From: an uncultured Bacilli bacterium
GTDB lineage: Bacteria > Bacillota_I > Bacilli_A > RF39 > UBA660
Reading direction: 5' to 3'
NCBI GenBank assembly: GCA_944371905.1
Contig: CALVYA010000008.1
Span: 1 to 64,000 of the forward strand
Length of the DNA stretch: 64,000 bases
The notes under the pieces were generated by a model. That model was not told where the DNA came from, did not search any database, and saw only the letters and a program-made list of their open reading frames with translations. Positions 43,602 through 52,486 of the stretch are shown here, in pieces. The stretch's first letter is position 1, and every line of letters starts with the position of its first letter. Both the position numbers and the translations under genes were made by a program.

Positions 43602-44582
43602 TTATTTCTTACTAATAATTCCTAATTTAACAAAGAAATCAGTAAGCATAGGTTTAGAAGAACGATCGTCTAACGGTTTTATTACATCAAATACTTTTAA
43701 GCCAGTTTCATATTCAAAAGTATCAATATTTCCACCTGCTACTAGTGTTTTATTTAATACTACTTTTTGTCCTTTTAATTTATCAAAAGCATCCACATCT
43801 AATCTTAATAATTTATTTAATTGTAAGATAGAGGGTTCTATTAAATAAATAACTTCATCACACATATTACCGTCACAATCATTTAAATCAACTACAATAA
43901 CATTACAATTTCTACCTTTTAATAATTGATTCATTAAATCATTTTTATTAACTGATACTAATGTTGAATCGTTAAAATACATAAATTCTCTTTTATTTAC
44001 TTCAATCGCCATAGCACTAATTCCATGTATATTTTCTAATTCTCTTTTCATTAAGTACGCTAAAGTAGTAGCTCCTGCGTGTTGAGTAACATTTTTGATA
44101 CCAATAATCCTGCTAATAGGAACTGCTTGCATTGGTCCTGTAGCTATCGCTTGTATAGGTGCTTGAACATTTCCTACCACTACCGGAGTTGATACTGTAG
44201 TCTCTAATTGATGCATATGAGCTACATCTTTATAAGTATTAGGATGATCTACTAAATAAGTTACTTCTTCTAAAGTTTTACCAAAGTTATAGAATCCCAA
44301 GGATATTAATTTGGAAATAAAACTAGGATTCGTAACTTCGTTATCTGTAGATAAAAATAATATAATTTTATCCACAGGCAATCCAATAGATAATTTTTGA
44401 TAAGTAGTAATGTCTTTATATCCTTTCATAGCAGTAATATCTAAGATCATTCTACCAAAGAAAAAATTAGAAAACTGATTAATTATTTCTTCTACGTCGT
44501 ATTCACCACGTAAAGTTTTAATAATTTCTATGTTTAAGCCAGACAATATAGCTTCTTGTTGATTCGTTATTAAAACATTCAT
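43602..44582 (-). CDS. CpaE-like protein with degenerate P-loop
   Basis: 326 aa from ATG 44582 (GAAGGTGATTAT upstream). The N-terminal half resembles a receiver-like CpaE domain. The C-terminal half looks like a MinD/CpaE ATPase, but the P-loop position reads IKNVTQHAGATTLAYLM, without the lysines of GKGGxGKT. Later strands (AMAIEVN, VIVVDLNDCD) fit the fold. CpaE localises and organises Tad pilus assembly. Loss of the P-loop lysines suggests a non-hydrolysing scaffold. Last Tad gene before the pilin-like genes. Confidence 0.65.
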   Translation of the reverse strand: MNVLITNQQEAILSGLNIEIIKTLRGEYDVEEIINQFSNFFFGRMILDITAMKGYKDITTYQKLSIGLPVDKIILFLSTDNEVTNPSFISKLISLGFYNFGKTLEEVTYLVDHPNTYKDVAHMHQLETTVSTPVVVGNVQAPIQAIATGPMQAVPISRIIGIKNVTQHAGATTLAYLMKRELENIHGISAMAIEVNKREFMYFNDSTLVSVNKNDLMNQLLKGRNCNVIVVDLNDCDGNMCDEVIYLIEPSILQLNKLLRLDVDAFDKLKGQKVVLNKTLVAGGNIDTFEYETGLKVFDVIKPLDDRSSKPMLTDFFVKLGIISKK

Positions 44583-44593
44583 ATAATCACCTT

Positions 44594-44983
44594 CTAATAA
44601 TCTTTTTGCGTACAAGTACCTTCTTCGTCCAAATCATTAAAAACTGTATCAATTAATCTTGTCTCTCCTGTAATTGGTATTTGAATAGCAGTTCTCACAA
44701 TAGGAAGTTGAAAAGTTATATATATTTTTACATTATATATAGCTCCTTTAGATGTAGTAACATGAGATATCACATAATCACCTGTATATCCTACATCTGA
44801 TACCATATCTTTAATATCGGTACAAGTTCCATAACCTTCATTTTGTTCTATTTTATTAATGATAGCATTCTTATACCTAAAAATCTTACCATAATTGATG
44901 ACAATAGCCATAAACCCTATATATACAGTTAAAAATACTAATACAATTTGTAATAGTAAAGTACCTCCTACGGATTCTCTCAC
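44594..44983 (-). CDS. TadE-like pseudopilin
   Basis: 129 aa. N-terminal hydrophobic helix right after a short MRESVGG leader (TLLLQIVLVFLTVYIGFMAIVINYG), then an alpha/beta exported part with cysteines (YGTCTDI, EGTCTQ). The topology fits TadE/TadF minor pilins. There is a Gly-Gly just before the helix but no clear +5 Glu, so prepilin-peptidase processing is uncertain. Confidence 0.6.
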   Translation of the reverse strand: MRESVGGTLLLQIVLVFLTVYIGFMAIVINYGKIFRYKNAIINKIEQNEGYGTCTDIKDMVSDVGYTGDYVISHVTTSKGAIYNVKIYITFQLPIVRTAIQIPITGETRLIDTVFNDLDEEGTCTQKDY

Positions 44984-45012
44984 TATTTATCACCTCTTTT
45001 ACTCATCATTCA

Positions 45013-45177
45013 TTAATCAACATTTGGTACATCAATAGTAGTTTCATCATTAGATCCCCATCTATCTTGAATGGACTCTAAAATTTGTGGAACAAACAAA
45101 GTTACAAAAGCTAAAATTGCTGCTACTGCCATAATTGTAACTAAAGTCATATTTAATTCTCCAGTCGCTTCTTTCAT
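45013..45177 (-). CDS. Flp-like major pilin candidate (54 aa)
   Basis: Short gene with its own AAAGGAG site and a consensus promoter just upstream. Product: MKEATGELNMTLVTIMAVAA, then ILAFVTLFVPQILESIQDRWG and an acidic tail. It has the size and single N-terminal helix of Flp pilins, and lies between tadC and a tadE-like gene, the usual flp neighbourhood. Glu directly follows the Gly instead of being at +5, and no prepilin peptidase is in the window, so it may be assembled unprocessed or cut by an unusual enzyme. Confidence 0.75.
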   Translation of the reverse strand: MKEATGELNMTLVTIMAVAAILAFVTLFVPQILESIQDRWGSNDETTIDVPNVD

Positions 45178-45214
45178 TTACAATAACTCCTTTCTACTAT
45201 TTCTTATATTAATA

Positions 45215-45243
45215 ATTATATCCAATTATAGAATTTATATCAA
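45215..45243 (-). promoter_or_regulatory. Promoter of the Flp-like pilin gene
   Basis: Minus strand TTGATA (45238-45243), 17-bp spacer, TATAAT (45215-45220). Confidence 0.7.
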
Positions 45244-45247
45244 TAGT

Positions 45248-46030
45248 TTATATTCCAAAAAGTAACATAGTTGACAATAATAAAATTACCATAGTACCAC
45301 CACCAGTAACTACTAACATCAGCATGGTACGTCTTTCCATATTAGATAATCTGTTTTTATATTTTACTTCCCTAGCTTTATTTTGTAAGTTAGATACTGA
45401 TCGTGAGAACATTAATAACTGTTGATATTTATTCTCTTGTGCTCCTAGACTTAATCGGTAAAGTAAGCGCATCATTCTCATTGAATCTCTAACTGGATAT
45501 TTAATAGCAAAATCCATATATGGTTTAATTGTGGAATCTCCAGCATCAATTCTTGCAATCATATTTCTTAGCCCTGGTTTAAAAATATCAGGTGCATCAT
45601 CAATTGATCTTGAAATGGCTACAGGAACCGTATAATTTTGACATAAAATCTCTAAACTTTTTAAATAATAGGGAAGCATTTGGTCTATCTCATGCATATA
45701 TCTTTTATAATATTTTTTTAAAGACATATATTGAGATTTAAATATTAGAAATGCAACTAATATTATTGCAATAAAGTTAATAAAACTAGCATTAGTAATG
45801 AATAGAACCGTAACAAATAAAATTCCTATAAAAGTAGATTGTAATCTTTTCATAAATAATTGATTAGGATCTACTTTATCTCCATACTTAGCACTAACAT
45901 AGAAATCATAATCTTTTTCTTTTAAACCTTTTAAATATATATCGTTCTCTGCTATAAACGTTCTAGTATCTACTTTTCTTGTATAAATTAATACAAAAAG
46001 TAGTATGATAGCAATAATAAATATTTCCAT
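45248..46030 (-). CDS. tadC: TadC-like platform protein
   Basis: 260 aa, type II secretion F-domain protein. Helices at 1-15, 65-95 and 235-257; core segment YYKRYMHEIDQMLPYYLKSLEILCQNYTVPVAISRSIDDAPDIF and MMRLLYRLSLGAQENKYQQ. With TadB it forms the inner-membrane platform on which CpaF acts. Its start overlaps the tadB stop. Confidence 0.85.
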   Translation of the reverse strand: MEIFIIAIILLFVLIYTRKVDTRTFIAENDIYLKGLKEKDYDFYVSAKYGDKVDPNQLFMKRLQSTFIGILFVTVLFITNASFINFIAIILVAFLIFKSQYMSLKKYYKRYMHEIDQMLPYYLKSLEILCQNYTVPVAISRSIDDAPDIFKPGLRNMIARIDAGDSTIKPYMDFAIKYPVRDSMRMMRLLYRLSLGAQENKYQQLLMFSRSVSNLQNKAREVKYKNRLSNMERRTMLMLVVTGGGTMVILLLSTMLLFGI

Positions 46031-46923
46031 TATTCAGCACCTACATTCTCGTTATAATATTTTTCTCCAGATAGAAGAAAATAACTATTAAATAATACGA
46101 TGATGTGTAAACAAATCGTTACAAAAGGTTCACTCAATAATTGTAAGTAAGTATCAACACCTAATAAATATTGAACTAACATTACTAGTAAATATAACAT
46201 AATTCCATATTGAACAAATTGCTTATGAAATGTTTGTCTATCTACTCTATCACGATATACTCCTTCTACTAGCATATCTATATCTTGTAACATATTTTCT
46301 AAAACTTCAGTAGTATCTCTAGATCCTTCTTTAGTAATTTGTAAAAATAACTGATGCATATTTTTTGTCATATAAAAATTATATTTAGAATTCATATACT
46401 CAATAGATTGATCAACATCACCATTTTGATAAGCTAAATCAATCATCATTTTAACATCTGAAGCTACAGGATCTTGCAATACTCCCGAAGAATATACTCC
46501 TTCTAGTGCTTTTACAAAACTTTGAGTTGTTTGAAATTCCATAATGGTATTGGTAACATATACTTGAATTTGCTCAAAGATAAACTCACTATAAATTCTT
46601 TTACATCTCAAATAAGTAAGATAAGGAATAATAGCTACTACTAGTAAAGTATAAATGATAGAAATAATAGGATTGTAAAAATATAGGTATGAAATTAGAA
46701 AACCACCACCAGCAAAAGTTACTAATTGAATTAAATATTGCTTAGGGGTATACTCTTGCCCTAATTCCTTTACTTTCTCCCTTACAACTTTAAAAGAGTA
46801 TGGAGCATATTTATTATAAATATTACCAGTCTGGTTAACAACAAACTTATATAGAGATTCTCCTTTTTTTACTCGATATAAAACAACAAATATAATTATT
46901 GCACCAATTATAATAATCTCCAT
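46030..46923 (-). CDS. tadB: TadB-like platform protein
   Basis: 297 aa, type II secretion F-domain: N-terminal helix, helix pair near 70-105, cytoplasmic F domain (IQVYVTNTIMEFQTTQSFVKALEGVYSSGVLQDPVASDVKMMIDLAYQNGDVDQSIEYM) and C-terminal helices (QYGIMLYLLVMLVQYLL, TICLHIIVLFNSYFLL). Partner of TadC; transcribed directly after cpaF. Confidence 0.87.
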   Translation of the reverse strand: MEIIIIGAIIIFVVLYRVKKGESLYKFVVNQTGNIYNKYAPYSFKVVREKVKELGQEYTPKQYLIQLVTFAGGGFLISYLYFYNPIISIIYTLLVVAIIPYLTYLRCKRIYSEFIFEQIQVYVTNTIMEFQTTQSFVKALEGVYSSGVLQDPVASDVKMMIDLAYQNGDVDQSIEYMNSKYNFYMTKNMHQLFLQITKEGSRDTTEVLENMLQDIDMLVEGVYRDRVDRQTFHKQFVQYGIMLYLLVMLVQYLLGVDTYLQLLSEPFVTICLHIIVLFNSYFLLSGEKYYNENVGAE

Positions 46924-46944
46924 ATATTATCACCATCTCTCTTT

Positions 46945-48261
46945 TTAAATTAATTCTTCTACTTTAGAAGCCATAGCTTCTGTATTATTAATATTACTAA
47001 ATAGATCGTCGACATATACGCCTTGCCCTTCTAAATATTCTTTTAAATATTTAGAAGGCATGTGATAAGTTTCTGTACCATTTACAGTTTTTCTATAAAT
47101 CGTATTATGCCCTGCTTCATTATTATCATCGACAAAAAATTCTGTTACTTCTGTAATTTCTCGTCTAAATCTTTTTTCATTAGGATCGTATCGACCACGA
47201 ACGTTAATTCCTAATTGTACATAACGATGAATCGTCTTTAAAAACTGGTCAACGTCAATATTAGTTTCTAGCAAACTATACATACGATTAGGAATACTTT
47301 CTGCCTTATCCGCATGAATAGTAGATAAGATATTGTGCCCAGAAGAAATTGAATTACGAACCGCTGTTACTGCTTCTGCACTACGAACTTCTGATAACAA
47401 AATCCACTTTGGATTTTGTCTCATACAGGTAACTAATACATCTGAATAGGAAGCAATATTATTCGTCTTCATAGCTACAATATCTCTTTGTGGAAAAATC
47501 CTATCCAAATGTAGTTCTAGAGTATCTTCTATTGTTATAATTTTTTCATTTTCAGCCGTATGAGCAGCCAAATATTTAACTAACTCTGTTTTTCCAGAAC
47601 CAGTTTCTCCACTTACTATAATATTGCAATGCCCAGTTACTGCACGCATTAAAAATTCATGAATGTTTACTGTGACATATTTATCTGATAATAATTTTTC
47701 CTTCTCTAATCTTATTTTAGCTGGTGTTTTACGAAACACTGCGGCAATTCCATTTCTAGCAATAGAATCATGTACAAAGTTCATTCTTAATTCCGCTGAT
47801 TCGCTATCTAGAAAAGGATGTGCCATGTTGAATGTTTTTCCCATAACATTAGAACATTGAAAAGCTATCTTTTCGATTAAAGCATCATTAATTTCTGTCC
47901 CGTCTGAACGATATACCCCCTTATCTAGAGATTTCAACCAAACTTGTCCACCATTACTATAAGAAATATCCGTGATATTGTCATCAGATAAATACTTTCT
48001 TAATGGTCCAAAATCAATATTAGAAAAAAGACTATCACTTCTTAAATAATTATCATTAGAACTTATTGCTTCCGTTTGTCTAGCAACCGTGTTAGTATTA
48101 TCTACGTTTTGAGTTGGATTTAATTCTTGTGGTTGCGGTTGATTAGTAAAAGTTGAGGTAACATTAGTAGAGGTTACGGTAGGATTATTGCCAGGATTAC
48201 TACTAGTTACCACACTATTCGTCCCATAAGAAATCCCATTTAAGTTCATTCCTTCATTCAT
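46945..48261 (-). CDS. cpaF: CpaF/TadA secretion ATPase (VirB11 superfamily)
   Basis: 438 aa. Low-complexity Asn/Thr-rich N-terminus (about 1-70), N-terminal domain (FGPLRKYLSDDNITDISYSNGGQVWLKS), Walker A IVSGETGSGKTELVKYL (near 215), Asp box ITIEDTLEL, Walker B ILLSEVRSAEA, His box STIHADKAESIP. It drives Tad pilus polymerisation. CpaF and VirB11 are homologous hexameric ATPases. No separate virB11 is present, so this protein could serve both the Tad and T4SS parts. Confidence 0.94.
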   Translation of the reverse strand: MNEGMNLNGISYGTNSVVTSSNPGNNPTVTSTNVTSTFTNQPQPQELNPTQNVDNTNTVARQTEAISSNDNYLRSDSLFSNIDFGPLRKYLSDDNITDISYSNGGQVWLKSLDKGVYRSDGTEINDALIEKIAFQCSNVMGKTFNMAHPFLDSESAELRMNFVHDSIARNGIAAVFRKTPAKIRLEKEKLLSDKYVTVNIHEFLMRAVTGHCNIIVSGETGSGKTELVKYLAAHTAENEKIITIEDTLELHLDRIFPQRDIVAMKTNNIASYSDVLVTCMRQNPKWILLSEVRSAEAVTAVRNSISSGHNILSTIHADKAESIPNRMYSLLETNIDVDQFLKTIHRYVQLGINVRGRYDPNEKRFRREITEVTEFFVDDNNEAGHNTIYRKTVNGTETYHMPSKYLKEYLEGQGVYVDDLFSNINNTEAMASKVEELI

Positions 48262-48263
48262 AA

Positions 48264-49190
48264 TTATTGTTCCTCTTCATTAGTATTATCATTATCTTGT
48301 TCATTAGTATTCTCTTCTTCGTTTTCTGTAGTATCATTTTGATTATTGTCACCATTTGGATCTACATTCTCTACTAAATCTTCCTCTGGTATGTAAACAC
48401 TTTTTTCTTCAATAAAGTCTCTTAAATATTCACTACTAACTTGTGTAACAACTCCTTCTGTACTGTTACCATCAAATCCTGTAGTATTAGGTACAGGTAT
48501 GATTTCAATTTTATATTCTGTACTCAAGTTACCGATAGAGGCTGCTTTTCTTAATAAAAGATGAATATCTTCTTTTACTGAGAAAATAATAGTAGCAGGA
48601 ATTCTAGCTTCATCACTTGTTTCAAATACATTTAATCCATTAGATGTTTTTACCGCACGAACTAATACATTAGATACTAATTTACCAACCATAACTTTTG
48701 TTTGTCCATCCACGTCTGTTGTTATCGTTTGCATATAAATATCGATATAATTACCAGGCAAAATAGAATTACTATAAGATGTTGTAATATTTACCCCTAA
48801 ATAATATAATGTCTCATCTAAAGGCATGTCATATAAAGCTGCATCTGGTAATTCTTCTTTTTGTACAACTGTACTTTTATAAAACATACTTCCTTTAGGA
48901 ATAACTGTATTTGCATTAACATAATAACCAATCAAATCATCTACATTTCTAATAACATCGTCTGTCACTGCTGATTTAGCCATGTCTCTATACCCTATCA
49001 TATCGGCAGTGATTTCACTTCTTGGATCAATAGTATCTAATGCATAAGGTACTCTTACTGGATCAATAGCACTTTTTACACGCCAATTATATCCAACAAA
49101 CAAAACTGCTATTGCTAATAAAGCACACAAAATAGTTACTGTGTTCTTATTTTTTAGGAACATTTTTAATTTTAAACCTAAATTATTCAT
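48264..49190 (-). CDS. cpaB: CpaB-like SAF-domain protein
   Basis: 308 aa: membrane helix (NTVTILCALLAIAVLFVGYNW), SAF domain (RVPYALDTIDPRSEITADMIGYRDM...VDDLIGYYVNANTVIPKGSMF), a second beta domain (GNYIDIYMQTI, KLVSNVLVRAV) and an acidic Asn/Glu/Asp-rich C-terminal tail (ENEEENTNEQDNDNTNEEE). CpaB is the periplasmic/wall-side assembly factor of Tad pili. It ends 2 bp before cpaF. Confidence 0.87.
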   Translation of the reverse strand: MNNLGLKLKMFLKNKNTVTILCALLAIAVLFVGYNWRVKSAIDPVRVPYALDTIDPRSEITADMIGYRDMAKSAVTDDVIRNVDDLIGYYVNANTVIPKGSMFYKSTVVQKEELPDAALYDMPLDETLYYLGVNITTSYSNSILPGNYIDIYMQTITTDVDGQTKVMVGKLVSNVLVRAVKTSNGLNVFETSDEARIPATIIFSVKEDIHLLLRKAASIGNLSTEYKIEIIPVPNTTGFDGNSTEGVVTQVSSEYLRDFIEEKSVYIPEEDLVENVDPNGDNNQNDTTENEEENTNEQDNDNTNEEEQ

Positions 49191-49212
49191 TTTCCCTTCT
49201 CCTTCTCTTTCA

Positions 49213-49719
49213 TTATTTAAATTTATCTTCTAATATAGCACTTAAAGTATTTACTATTTGGGCAGAATCAGTTTCATAATTAAATTCATCTGTACCTTGT
49301 CCAAATACTTTAGATAACCATCCATAAGTCTCTCTAGCTGTTACTGTAATACTTACTTTAGGAGGGCACTCATCTATATCATCGAAACTAATTTGATAAG
49401 AACGGTTTTGTTCCACTGATTCTGAAAATCTTCTAACAAAGCTTTCTACGAATTTTTCTTTTACTATGCGAACAGTACCAGGAATTCCAGAAATACAATG
49501 CATAGAATCAGGATCACTATCTTCAGTTACTCCATCATAACCTACTCCAACACGATAAGCCTGATAGTCAATGGAATCAATCATAGAAGCTTCAGTAACC
49601 TCTTTTAATATATAGTACATATCTTCATTACTTACCGTAATGTTTCCAAATAAATTAATTAGAACGATACCAACTAATCCTAATACCAGGAATAAATACC
49701 CCCATACTGATGATTGCAT
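49213..49719 (-). CDS. TadE/F-like bitopic protein
   Basis: 168 aa: N-terminal helix (SVWGYLFLVLGLVGIVLINLFGNI) and an exported domain (YILKEVTEASMIDSIDYQAYRVGVG, KEKFVESFVRRFSESV, YQISFDDIDECPPKVSITVTARETYG). The size, topology and position next to cpaB suggest a minor pilin or pseudopilin. One Cys pair (HCISG, DECPP). Not a confident family match. Confidence 0.5.
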   Translation of the reverse strand: MQSSVWGYLFLVLGLVGIVLINLFGNITVSNEDMYYILKEVTEASMIDSIDYQAYRVGVGYDGVTEDSDPDSMHCISGIPGTVRIVKEKFVESFVRRFSESVEQNRSYQISFDDIDECPPKVSITVTARETYGWLSKVFGQGTDEFNYETDSAQIVNTLSAILEDKFK

Positions 49720-49724
49720 TTACA

Positions 49725-52484
49725 TCACACTCCTCTTCCTTCGATTAAAGTAAAGAACGAATAAAATCCTCCATCACCAACATCGTTAGTATGAATAAAC
49801 TTGCTCTCATATGCTCCATCACGTTTATTTTCATTTTCATAAACATAATCAATATAAGCATTACCACCTTCATTTGTTGCATTATAACGAAGAGTTTGAC
49901 TTCTTATAGAATCTATTCTATCTGGAGTTAATTCTATTACATATTCTGCAGGTGTCCCAGGATTTAAAACAGGGTTTAATAAATCGTCTGTAATATATAT
50001 TTCTTTACCGTACCAGTTATAACCAGGACGACGATTATTTGGGAATGGATCAATTAATGATATTGGACGATATAAATAATCACATGCAACTCCTAAACAA
50101 GGTTCATCATCTGGTCTAGGTAAATCTAGGCAATCATTTAAACAACTAGCTTCATTTTTATATCCATCTTTTAAATAATTAGTCTCACAATATCTTTCAA
50201 CAGCTGCTTCATCGCTAGAATCAAAATCCGGATTATTTTTACAAGTATTATTTCCATAAGAGCAAGAGTTAAAACAATCACTAGCACTAGAATAATTTGC
50301 AGTATCACTTAACCAGTTAGCATCACAATAATCTTTAATCTTATCATATTCTGCTGCTTTAAAAAGAGCAGTACAAGTATTTTCTCCATTATTGTTATTA
50401 CCATTATTATCACAAGTAGCTAAGAAATTTCCATCTTCATCTGCTACTACACCATATAATTTAAAATTACTTGAATTTACTCGATATTCTGTTAATCCAT
50501 TCAATTCATATTTAGTACCAGATAATCCATAAGTTACTTTTACTTTGTTCTTATTTTCTATTCTTAATTCATATCGATTGTTATCATCAGGATCTCTAAC
50601 TATTGAACAGGTAACTGGGTCATTACCATTATCAATATTATAATTACATGTATTAGATACATCTAAATTACTGCTTCCTTTATTCACAGTAGTTTCAGTA
50701 TCATAGATTCCTTCATTTATTTTTAATTCTGTAAAATAATCATAATATGGTCCATCGTTTTTAGAATCACAATTTCCGTTACTATCAGCATTATATAACT
50801 CACCATCTCCTGCACGAATACATACTGCAGGTAATCTATATGACGTTTTATTAGAAGAATTTGTTTTTATCACACCAAATACCGTTTGCGTTGTTTTATT
50901 ACCACTATTAAATAATGGAACACTAACACTCCCACCGGAACTAACCTTAATTGTATCATCTAACAAATTAATAGTTTCATTGGCTTCTAATTTCTTAGTA
51001 GTAGTATCTTTACTGTTATTACTATTGCTTACCTCTATTGTAATATCAGCATTACTAGAGTCATATTTATAATTATTATTTAAATCTTTATACCAAATAG
51101 AAGTAGAATCAATTTTTTGAAAATTTTGAAGGATTCCTAACAATTTTGTTCTTTCTGCACTAGTATAAGAAGCTGCGTAATCAAATTTCCATTTTTCTGT
51201 TTCAAAAGTCATCTCGCACTGTTTGCTACCACTTAATACCGGTGTATAACTAAATGAAGTTCCAGGTCTTAAAGTAGTAGGCAAACTATTACCATACTGA
51301 ATCGTACTGGACTCTGTACAAGTTGTTTTATAATAAGTACTTGTAGTAGCTTTAGTACAACTACTAATAGACCCTGTTGTAGACGCTGAACAAACAGTAT
51401 CATCTCCATCAGTCAACTGATCACTACCACAACTACTAAATGATTTAGGAGTATATCCACAAGATGTTATACATTCTCTTTTACTCGTCGAATCCGTCGT
51501 ATTAATTTGACAAAAATTTTCTGCGCAAGCTAATAATCCATCTCCAGACGTACCTCTACAAGTACTTTGACAAGTTTTAGAAGGAGATGGAACAATATCG
51601 GGTGAACCAACCCAGAATACATTAATTCCTAATCCATATCTATTATTAATCATAGCATTTTTTATATTATCACTACTTTGATAAAAACTGCTAGGAACAA
51701 TTTGTACTAATCCGCTACCATCGTATGATACAAAATTATAATCATCCACTTTCCCACTTGCTACACTAGAAGCCATGATAGCAGTTGGTGTATTTCTAGT
51801 GATAACATATCTCATACCATCTTCGTAAAGAAATTGTTTATTAGATCTTATTAGTTCATATGGTGTACCATAAAAATAATTTCCCGTTCCACTTTTATAA
51901 AAGAAAAGTGTAGGCTCAACAGTAATGTAAGTATATGTCAAATCATCTAGTTGTTTACCAAAAACACTTTTTATTGCCGCACTTACATCATCATAATTTT
52001 GGGTATCAAATTTAAATAAATCTTTTATCTGATTTTCTACATTGATATAACTACAACTTCCTTCATCATAACAACTAAATCTAATTGATGTATTAGCATT
52101 AATAGTGGTAGGTGTATCAGACCAACTATAACTAGCTTTACCACTTTGATACGCCACTTTACCTGCTTTATTCACTGTTGTTGCTGCTGTTCGTCCATCA
52201 AAACATCCGCCTCCACTACAAAAGTCAACAGAAGAATGATAAACTAAATTTTTCCCATCATATTCATATAAGGATAATCTAATACCATAACCATTACCAC
52301 CAGAAGCTCCAAAACAATATGCATAATTACAACTATCATATTGACTTCCACCAGAACCACCAGTTGTATTACCACTATCATTGTTTGCTTTAACCAATGA
52401 TATAGAAGCGATTAAAACTATTACTAAAAAGAAAAACATTTTTGCTATTTGTTTACGATTTTTTATTTTTAACATTTTTTTCAC
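49725..52484 (-). CDS. Large cysteine-rich exported protein
   Basis: 919 aa. Signal peptide (KMFFFLVIVLIASISLVKAN), then a long Ser/Thr/Asn-rich region with dozens of cysteines in close pairs (SCNYAYCFGASGG, DFCSGGGCFDG, CQSTCRGTSGDG, CAENFCQ, CDANWLSD, CFNSCSYGNNTC, CLGVACDYLY). No sorting signal or C-terminal membrane helix. First large gene of the Tad operon, so it could be a secreted adhesin, pilus tip or wall-spanning component stabilised by disulfides. No family recognised. Confidence 0.6.
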   Translation of the reverse strand: MKKMLKIKNRKQIAKMFFFLVIVLIASISLVKANNDSGNTTGGSGGSQYDSCNYAYCFGASGGNGYGIRLSLYEYDGKNLVYHSSVDFCSGGGCFDGRTAATTVNKAGKVAYQSGKASYSWSDTPTTINANTSIRFSCYDEGSCSYINVENQIKDLFKFDTQNYDDVSAAIKSVFGKQLDDLTYTYITVEPTLFFYKSGTGNYFYGTPYELIRSNKQFLYEDGMRYVITRNTPTAIMASSVASGKVDDYNFVSYDGSGLVQIVPSSFYQSSDNIKNAMINNRYGLGINVFWVGSPDIVPSPSKTCQSTCRGTSGDGLLACAENFCQINTTDSTSKRECITSCGYTPKSFSSCGSDQLTDGDDTVCSASTTGSISSCTKATTSTYYKTTCTESSTIQYGNSLPTTLRPGTSFSYTPVLSGSKQCEMTFETEKWKFDYAASYTSAERTKLLGILQNFQKIDSTSIWYKDLNNNYKYDSSNADITIEVSNSNNSKDTTTKKLEANETINLLDDTIKVSSGGSVSVPLFNSGNKTTQTVFGVIKTNSSNKTSYRLPAVCIRAGDGELYNADSNGNCDSKNDGPYYDYFTELKINEGIYDTETTVNKGSSNLDVSNTCNYNIDNGNDPVTCSIVRDPDDNNRYELRIENKNKVKVTYGLSGTKYELNGLTEYRVNSSNFKLYGVVADEDGNFLATCDNNGNNNNGENTCTALFKAAEYDKIKDYCDANWLSDTANYSSASDCFNSCSYGNNTCKNNPDFDSSDEAAVERYCETNYLKDGYKNEASCLNDCLDLPRPDDEPCLGVACDYLYRPISLIDPFPNNRRPGYNWYGKEIYITDDLLNPVLNPGTPAEYVIELTPDRIDSIRSQTLRYNATNEGGNAYIDYVYENENKRDGAYESKFIHTNDVGDGGFYSFFTLIEGRGV

Positions 52485-52486
52485 CT

